A DNA stretch of 64,000 bases from Triplophysa rosa (lineage: Eukaryota > Chordata > Actinopteri > Cypriniformes > Nemacheilidae). Location of the stretch: the NCBI RefSeq assembly GCF_024868665.1, contig NC_079912.1, positions 15,917,926 through 15,981,925 on the forward strand. The letters are read 5' to 3'. Position 1 is the stretch's first letter; the number at the start of each line of letters is the position of its first letter. The notes beneath the pieces were generated by a model. It worked only from the letters and a program-made list of their open reading frames with translations. It was not told the origin of the DNA and did no database searches. The position numbers and the translations under genes were made by a program. This document shows positions 61,201-64,000 of this stretch, piece by piece.

Positions 61201-63510
61201 ATGCATATTGCTACTATATTTATGAAGGAATGTTGTCCATCAAGACTGCATTCCAATTGTAAATAAAGTCGCAGGGATGTACGTCTGTAGGGTGTTTTGA
61301 AACGTATTACACATTACAGCCCTGCACCTTCAGGGTGGGTGGCGCATAGCGATGCTTACTTACACATGGAATACAGGACCGATTTGTCCCCAAAAGTAAG
61401 CAAAACCTGACTAATCTGAGCAAAACCTACTTTTGGGGATGCCCTCTTTTGTAAAAATGCTATAAAATACAGAAAAAATGCTTTACTGTAAAACTGACAG
61501 ACAGACAGAGAGAGGGATGGATGGATGGATGGATAGTCAGACAGGCAGTCAGTCAATCAATCAATCAATCAATCAATCAGACAGACAGATTGATACATCT
61601 TTGGAATCTCCCCATTTAGACAGACAGATAGATAGTCTCTCAGACAGAGAGACAGAGAGATTGATGGATCGGACAGACGGACAAACGGACAGACAGACAG
61701 ACAGACAGACAGACAGAAAAGTCTTTAGAATGTCCCTATTTAGACAGACAGATGGATAGTCTTTCAGACAGACAGACAGAAAAGCAGGCAGATAGTCAGA
61801 CAGACGGACAAATGTGTGTGAAGACCAAGTATAGTAACAAACAGAGGTTGGAGCGTTTTACGTTTTTAATGATCTGTCTGGCGGCAGGGGAGTCAGGCGC
61901 ATACAGGATTTTGCCCATCAGGAACGGCTTGACCGAGTTCCACAACATCCTTGTGACCGGATTGGATTCCAAATCCCTCATGAGGTCATTACAAAACGGG
62001 GCTAAAAAAGATGCGAGGGAGATCAAGAGGAAACGAAATCAAAGAACAGGTTGTTTTTTCCTCAGTCTAAAGAGCAAATGGAGGTACAGTAAGTACAGTA
62101 CTCACTGGCCGTGTGATCATAGTTATACTTCCCCTTTCCACGGGTGCTATTGATGCCCAGGAAGGCTTTGTAGTTATTATCCTCATACCAGTTGAAAGAG
62201 GTGACCCTGGAGAAAGCCCCCTCCGTGTAGCCACAGAACAAACTGGAGGTGGCGGACATAATCTGGCTAAAAGACGGGGTCTCCTGGGACCGAAGGAGGG
62301 GTGAGATCACCTGCAGCAGGTCTTTGGAGCTGTCTCTGTCAAACAGCTATTAATAGAAAAACATATAAATAGCGTTTTTTCAGGGAAAAATGATAATAGT
62401 CTACTAAAAATATAAAGAGTTCAGCATATGTTTCTAGCATAAAATAGTCCCCAAAAGCATAAGGGTACTAAGGCTAAAATAAAAAAAATGAACGAATCTC
62501 ATTGCATTGGATAATAATACATTAAATGAAAGTGCCATTTGTTTTAAAGACAAACTTTTTTACAAAAAATGTATACACAATTGAATTGAATGCATATTTC
62601 GTATTGGACGCCTGTTGCTTCCATACAAAATACATATTATTCATAAAATATAGTTTTAAATTAATATAAATACAAAATACAAATTTGATATTATAGATTA
62701 TTACACGTCTCGTTGTAATGCGACATTTGCAGGTTCGTTATTCCCAGATAACCTCTTAAATCTAATATCACACGGTAACCCAGATGCAGCAAATCATTTT
62801 GACTTTTTTTTTTGACAATTTGAATTTAAATGTATTTTAATAACATACTGTATATGACTATATATACAAATGATTAAACCGAATTGCCTGTTCTTGACAT
62901 TTGAACGTCGTCCTGATCACACTGTCGGGGCTTATTTCTGCGATAACAACCGGCTGCCTGTACATTATCCCTTACATTCCTATAAAGTGGAGATTTTTTA
63001 ACCACATTGTACATTTGGCCTGCAGCGTGGAGAACGTGATGTGAAAGGAATTTGGAAAATGAGCAATTGGCATAATGGTCCCTGTCAGTCATGCGACAGA
63101 CAAAAGACAACCTCCACCAATAGTCACACACCGTTCTCACCGCAGCGCATTGACGTCTGGAGCTCGTGGAGCATTTCCCCCATTTTGTTAAAGATCAAAC
63201 CTCTAAATGCCCTCACCCTGAGGCTTCACATTATGAGCAGCTCTAAATTATCTACTGTGAATCTGACAAAGCGGCTGCTGAAATTAGCTTTCCGCAGACA
63301 CACAAATGATATCTCCATTTCCACGCTCTTGCGTAAAAAGCCAGGCGGAGGAAAGCGTGATTTCCTGGTGACTAAAAATAAAGATGGACTTTTAATGGGC
63401 CTGAAGAGAAGCGCGCTTACCAGTCCGAGTTTCTCAGAGATGGCGGGCAACAGTCGGATCCAGAAGTGCAGGTCGAGTCCATTGGCGTGGTTATCAAGAA
63501 CTAAAGGGAG
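37050..63510 (-). CDS. abca4: abca4: retinal ABC transporter, exons 7-49 (5' end outside window)
   Basis: Exons 63421-63510, 62106-62346, 61862-62001, 60088-60204, 59794-59991, 58046-58251, 57790-57966, 57444-57666, 56442-56663, 56031-56235, 55872-55952, 55602-55781, 53483-53660, 52632-52763, 52386-52525, 52127-52264, 51819-52009, 51643-51748, 51025-51230, 49769-49823, 48345-48520, 48132-48256, 47544-47642, 47270-47459, 47092-47186, 46963-46995, 46771-46874, 46540-46614, 46283-46452, 44534-44711, 42667-42782, 42251-42398, 42052-42175, 39916-40045, 39571-39691, 39437-39499, 39254-39360, 38978-39119, 38748-38882, 38566-38669, 38304-38396, 37943-38192, 37050-37166 give about 2,040 codons. ABCA4 flips N-retinylidene-phosphatidylethanolamine across photoreceptor disc membranes. 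Phases agree throughout except in exon 33, which is 2 nt short. The a or b paralogue is not assigned. Confidence 0.95.
38564..38565 (-). promoter_or_regulatory. abca4: non-canonical GC splice donor of abca4 intron 46
   Basis: On the minus strand the exon end reads CACACAG|GCAAGAATAC. Only this position gives the conserved 104-nt exon and the Ser codon split AG|C that joins to MEECEALC of exon 47. The flanking bases fit the strong AG|GCAAG context usual for GC-AG introns. Confidence 0.85.
38566..39691 (-). CDS. abca4: abca4 exons 41-46: nucleotide-binding domain 2
   Basis: Walker A is [11 protein letters not shown] (exon 43; human has GKTTTF), the Q-loop region is [20 protein letters not shown] (exon 44), the signature [17 protein letters not shown] (exon 45), Walker [14 protein letters not shown] across exons 45-46 and the H-loop [12 protein letters not shown] across exons 46-47. 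Exon lengths 121, 63, 107, 142, 135 and 104 equal human. Exon 46 ends at a GC donor. Confidence 0.96.
38883..38977 (-). repeat. abca4: 95-bp abca4 intron 44 made mostly of microsatellite
   Basis: Between the donor AGA|GTGAGA and the acceptor TTTGTTGCAG the intron is largely TCACT and TTTCAC repeats on the coding strand ((GTGA)n then (AAAGTG)n on the plus strand, 38904-38955). The repeat supplies the pyrimidine tract and many branch-point-like CTCAC words. Confidence 0.85.
39916..46452 (-). CDS. abca4: abca4 exons 35-40: transmembrane domain 2
   Basis: Exon 35 has [20 protein letters not shown] and [15 protein letters not shown], the end of ECD2. Exons 36-40 encode helices such as [40 protein letters not shown] and [20 protein letters not shown], plus the coupling segment [20 protein letters not shown] and [20 protein letters not shown]. 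Lengths 170, 178, 116, 148, 124 and 130 equal the human exons. The exon 35 donor is ACAGT|GTGGGT. Confidence 0.95.
40179..40499. mobile_element. TTAA-flanked MITE of the 'cacccaaaaat' family
   Basis: TTAAAGGGATATTTCACCCA at the left. Right ends are TTTATTTTTGGGTGAAGCG and, further out, GTGAACTGTCCCTTTAA, as if a second terminal segment is appended. The interior shows CATGATTTACTCACCCTCAC and its inverse. It lies in the intron between abca4 exons 39 and 40, just before the hAT element. Confidence 0.65.
40579..41802 (+). mobile_element. hAT transposon, internally deleted, duplication TTGAGTAG
   Basis: The ends are CAGTGTTGGGCAGTAACGCG and AGTAACTTGCCCAACACTG, inverted. TTGAGTAG at 40571-40578 recurs exactly at 41803-41810, an 8-bp target duplication typical of hAT. 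At 1,224 bp it is too short for a full transposase but retains a BED-finger-like first coding piece at 41047-41211. It lies in the intron between abca4 exons 39 and 40. Confidence 0.85.
41047..41211 (+). pseudogene. truncated hAT transposase N-terminus (BED-type zinc finger)
   Basis: Reading from ATG at 41047 gives 54 codons with [27 protein letters not shown] and a downstream His, then a stop. The aromatic-rich start and the CxxC within the KGKNIVV.C..C pattern match the DNA-binding BED finger of hAT transposases. The catalytic part is absent, so this is a fossil and not a working gene. Confidence 0.7.
42911..44108. mobile_element. TTAA-flanked element with AAAGGAGCC ends
   Basis: TTAAAGGAGCCATTCTTTTG at the left and GATCACGGCTCCTTTAA at the right are inverted ends bounded by TTAA at 42911-42914 and 44105-44108. 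A (GT)n tract of about 75 bp (43158-43233) has grown inside it. No transposase frame is visible. It occupies most of the intron between abca4 exons 36 and 37. Confidence 0.65.
45085..45217. mobile_element. short MITE of the CACTGTAAAA type
   Basis: CTACACTATAAAAAACTGCT at the left and TTTTTTTAACAGTG at the right are degraded inverted ends resembling those of 31108-31350 and 59064-59337. The limits are approximate. Confidence 0.35.
45705..46124. mobile_element. long-armed inverted-repeat MITE (CACTGTAAAACTTTGCTG)
   Basis: CACTGTAAAACTTTGCTGTA, then GTTTTGCAGCAGG and GCCAGTAATTTACTGTA, at 45705-45765 are matched in inverse at 46075-46124 (ACAGTAAGTTACTGGCGAAC...AGCAAAGTTTTACAGTG). The arms are about 50 bp with few mismatches. 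It lies in the intron between abca4 exons 35 and 36. Confidence 0.7.
46540..48520 (-). CDS. abca4: abca4 exons 27-34: membrane helix 7 and exocytoplasmic domain 2
   Basis: Exon 27 (176 nt; human about 266) carries a polar linker and [19 protein letters not shown]. Exon 28 has helix 7, [20 protein letters not shown], then [20 protein letters not shown]. Exon 30 ends in [12 protein letters not shown], diagnostic of ABCA4, and bears the sequon NNIT. Exons 31-32 give [17 protein letters not shown] and [10 protein letters not shown]. Exon 33 has a frame break, described separately. Exon 34 gives [20 protein letters not shown]. Confidence 0.92.
46771..46874 (-). pseudogene. abca4: abca4 exon 33 with 2-nt frameshift and internal stop
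   Basis: Exon 32 ends with AG, so exon 33 must contribute one base and then read TAT GGG. That frame continues CGT CTC AGT and reaches TAA at 46781-46783. The conserved protein ([15 protein letters not shown]...[10 protein letters not shown]) is encoded in another frame starting a few bases later. Human exon 33 is 106 nt (YGGISIGGKLPV) and this one is 104 nt, so two bases appear to be missing within TATGGGCGTC at 46864-46873. Both splice sites are intact. It is either a consensus error or a real loss-of-function variant, and nothing else in the gene looks decayed. Confidence 0.8.
48690..49160 (+). repeat. dispersed repeat, second copy of the 11940-12760 family
   Basis: It shares an ordered series of short blocks with the copy in olfm3 intron 4 and reads TGCTGTCAGTCTTTCA without interruption, so it is the empty-site version of the insertion there. 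It lies in the abca4 intron between exons 26 and 27. Confidence 0.55.
49769..51748 (-). CDS. abca4: abca4 exons 24-26: regulatory domain 1
   Basis: Exon 24 (51643-51748) encodes a cysteine-rich piece ([15 protein letters not shown]) that is 7 residues longer than in human. Exon 25 (51025-51230) encodes [33 protein letters not shown] and [20 protein letters not shown], matching human at the same 206-nt length. Exon 26 (49769-49823) encodes [19 protein letters not shown]. Together they form the alpha/beta domain following NBD1 that contacts its partner domain. Confidence 0.92.
50105..50655. mobile_element. MITE with GGGTCATATG ends
   Basis: GGGTCATATGGCGCGAATAC at the left and ATGTCATATGACCCC at the right are inverted ends, followed by TTTAAAG. 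The left flank TTTACA has lost the TTAA usually seen in this family. The 550-bp interior contains GCCAATCATAGCACACC-type sequence and no transposase. It lies in the intron between abca4 exons 25 and 26. Confidence 0.55.
51819..53660 (-). CDS. abca4: abca4 exons 19-23: nucleotide-binding domain 1
   Basis: Walker A is [11 protein letters not shown] (exon 19-20 junction), the Q-loop region [10 protein letters not shown] (exon 20), the ABC signature [15 protein letters not shown] (exon 21-22 junction), Walker [15 protein letters not shown] (exon 22) and the H-loop [13 protein letters not shown] (exon 23). All catalytic residues expected for ATP binding and hydrolysis are present. Exon lengths are 178, 132, 140, 138 and 191. 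Confidence 0.96.
52812..53452 (+). repeat. tRNA-derived SINE, interrupted by a hAT MITE
   Basis: CCTGTAGCTCAGTGG (52812-52826) continues after the insertion with TAAGAGCATGGCG and GGTCGTGGGTTCGATCCCAG. These are the A-box and B-box promoter of a tRNA-like Pol III unit. The tail GTCGCTTTGGATAAAAGCGT, then CTGCCAAATG, is a 3' end shared by many fish SINEs and LINEs. It lies in the abca4 intron between exons 19 and 20, on the opposite strand. The insertion splits its A box. Confidence 0.8.
52827..53305. mobile_element. hAT-type MITE inserted into SINE, duplication CTCAGTGG
   Basis: The ends are CAGTGTTGGGTAAGTTACTC and TAGTTACACCCAACACTG, inverted repeats of the same terminal family as 40579-41802. 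CTCAGTGG at 52819-52826 is repeated exactly at 53306-53313, an 8-bp target duplication. The interior is AT-rich with no transposase. A very similar copy enters the window end at 63699. Confidence 0.85.
54615..54963. mobile_element. hAT-type MITE 'tagggctgtcaaacgattaatcg'
   Basis: TAGGGCTGTCAAACGATTAA then TCGCGATTAATCGCATCC at the left is mirrored by GGATGCGATTAATCAAGATT then AATCGTTTGACAGCCCTA at the right, arms of about 50 bp. The flanks GTGGTAC (54608-54614) and GTGGTAAC (54964-54971) are an 8-bp duplication with one base lost. It belongs to the same family as 12856-13214. It lies in the abca4 intron between exons 18 and 19. Confidence 0.8.
55602..55952 (-). CDS. abca4: abca4 exons 17-18: cytosolic linker before NBD1, enlarged
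   Basis: Exon 17 (55872-55952, 81 nt) encodes [20 protein letters not shown]. Exon 18 (55602-55781, 180 nt) encodes a highly charged, Lys/Glu-rich stretch ([27 protein letters not shown]) with no hydrophobic core. The human counterparts are 66 and 90 nt, so the linker gains about 35 residues here. Splice sites are good (TTCACAG; TCAG|GTATAG) and the phase is kept. It is probably a disordered or regulatory segment. Confidence 0.85.
56031..58251 (-). CDS. abca4: abca4 exons 12-16: end of ECD1 and transmembrane domain 1
   Basis: Starting [20 protein letters not shown], this block includes [40 protein letters not shown] and [13 protein letters not shown]. The membrane helices follow: [40 protein letters not shown] and [18 protein letters not shown]. 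The coupling-helix-like [14 protein letters not shown] lies in exon 14. Exon 16 carries [20 protein letters not shown] and the last helix before the cytosolic linker. Exon lengths 206, 177, 223, 222 and 205 match human. Confidence 0.94.
59064..59337. mobile_element. MITE of the CACTGTAAAA type
   Basis: CACTGTGAAAACTGTAATTT at the left and CAGATTTTCTACAGTG at the right. The interior shares TTATTTACAGATTTTTCACG and GGCGCCCCAGCAGCC-like sequence with 31108-31350. It lies in the abca4 intron between exons 11 and 12. Confidence 0.5.
59794..63510 (-). CDS. abca4: abca4 exons 7-11: part of exocytoplasmic domain 1
   Basis: These exons encode [58 protein letters not shown] with [37 protein letters not shown] and [20 protein letters not shown]. 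They correspond to the large lumenal domain between the first membrane helix and TMD1. Lengths 90, 241, 140, 117 and 198 equal the human exons. Sequons NTT, NLT and NST are present, fitting a glycosylated lumenal domain. Confidence 0.93.
61495..61811 (+). repeat. compound tetranucleotide array (CAGA/GATG/TCAA)
   Basis: Runs of CAGA, GGAT, CAAT and GACA alternate over about 315 bp. A longer unit containing CCATTTAGACAGACAGATAG (near 61613) reappears as CTATTTAGACAGACAGATGG (near 61736), so the array has a higher-order period of roughly 120 bp. It ends about 50 bp from the donor of abca4 exon 9. Confidence 0.85.
62347..63420 (-). other. abca4: abca4 intron 7
   Basis: A 1.07-kb intron between exons 7 and 8. 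It is AT-rich in its lower half. A few short open frames occur on both strands, but none has splice context or resembles a protein I know. Confidence 0.65.
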
Positions 63511-63698
63511 CTGAATACAAGAAAATACTGTAAAACCACTGTAAAGAGGCCAACTTTGTAATTCTAAGCAAATTTTTTATAGTCTTTTCAGAAGAATAAG
63601 CCTACAATCAATCTTTCAAATCAAAAAAAGAGTTGTGCACTATCCATTTACAATTTGCACAATTAAAATGAAATTAAAAGAGATACATAACTACTAAA

Positions 63699-64000
63699 CA
63701 GTGTTGGGTAAGTTACTCTGAAAAAGTAATTAATTACTAGTTACTAATTACATATTCAATAGTGTAATTAGATTACTGTACAAATTACTCTCTCCAAAAA
63801 GTATTTAATTACTTATTACTAATTACTTTCTATATCCTACATCAACCTTGATTAGTTAAGTGATTGAAGAATAGACATGAAACGGCTAAATTAATTCATT
63901 CAAATAAATAATATTAAACTACATAAAGTAGTATTATTAACTGACCAAAGTATTACAAATGTGAGAATTATACATTAAAGCACGGATTTTAAAATTAGAC
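63699..64000. mobile_element. hAT-type MITE cut by window end
   Basis: It starts CAGTGTTGGGTAAGTTACTC and follows the 52827-53305 copy almost base for base to the window edge, including TTTCTATATCCTACATCAAC. The right end and its duplication lie outside. It lies upstream of abca4 exon 7, in an intron. Confidence 0.8.

Noticed and set aside
61478..61759. Open frames rich in Asp-Arg-Gln-Thr
   Set aside because: They are translations of the CAGA tetranucleotide array.

Overview
The window is nuclear DNA from a bony fish, most likely a cyprinid. It is AT-rich, its three vertebrate genes are split by GT-AG introns, and its introns are packed with the short inverted-repeat transposons, tRNA-derived SINEs and CA/GT microsatellites typical of carp-like genomes. 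The species cannot be fixed from sequence alone.

Layout: (1) 1-4410 is intergenic DNA ending in a CpG-rich putative promoter. (2) 4411-14998 (+) is a complete six-exon olfm3 (olfactomedin-3/noelin-3, 457 aa). (3) 15.5-29.4 kb is an intergenic interval in which I see repeats but no gene. (4) 29404-36151 (+) is a complete 13-exon trans-2,3-enoyl-CoA reductase-like gene (313 aa, TECR/TECRL family, probably tecrl2). (5) 37050-63510 (-) holds exons 7-49 (human numbering) of abca4, the retinal ABC transporter of Stargardt disease. Its first six exons lie beyond the right edge. tecrl2 and abca4 converge tail to tail with 898 bp between their stop codons.

I rebuilt every exon from splice signals, reading phase and protein similarity. 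Most abca4 exon lengths equal the human lengths as I recall them. The one break is exon 33, where 2 nt are missing and the frame runs into a TAA inside the exon. This is either an assembly or consensus error or a real null allele. Intron 46 uses a non-canonical GC donor, and exon 18 encodes a charged cytosolic linker about twice the mammalian length.

The three genes are not an operon. olfm3 encodes a secreted neuronal/retinal olfactomedin protein, abca4 a photoreceptor disc retinoid-lipid flippase, and tecrl2 an ER fatty-acid elongation-type reductase. I found no unknown coding system. The most informative unusual content is the transposon record: hAT-type elements with intact 8-bp target duplications (one carrying a broken BED zinc-finger transposase exon, one inside the tRNA-like head of a SINE, several nested in olfm3 intron 4), several families flanked by TTAA, and a 0.3-kb insertion with an 11-bp duplication whose empty site is preserved elsewhere in the window.
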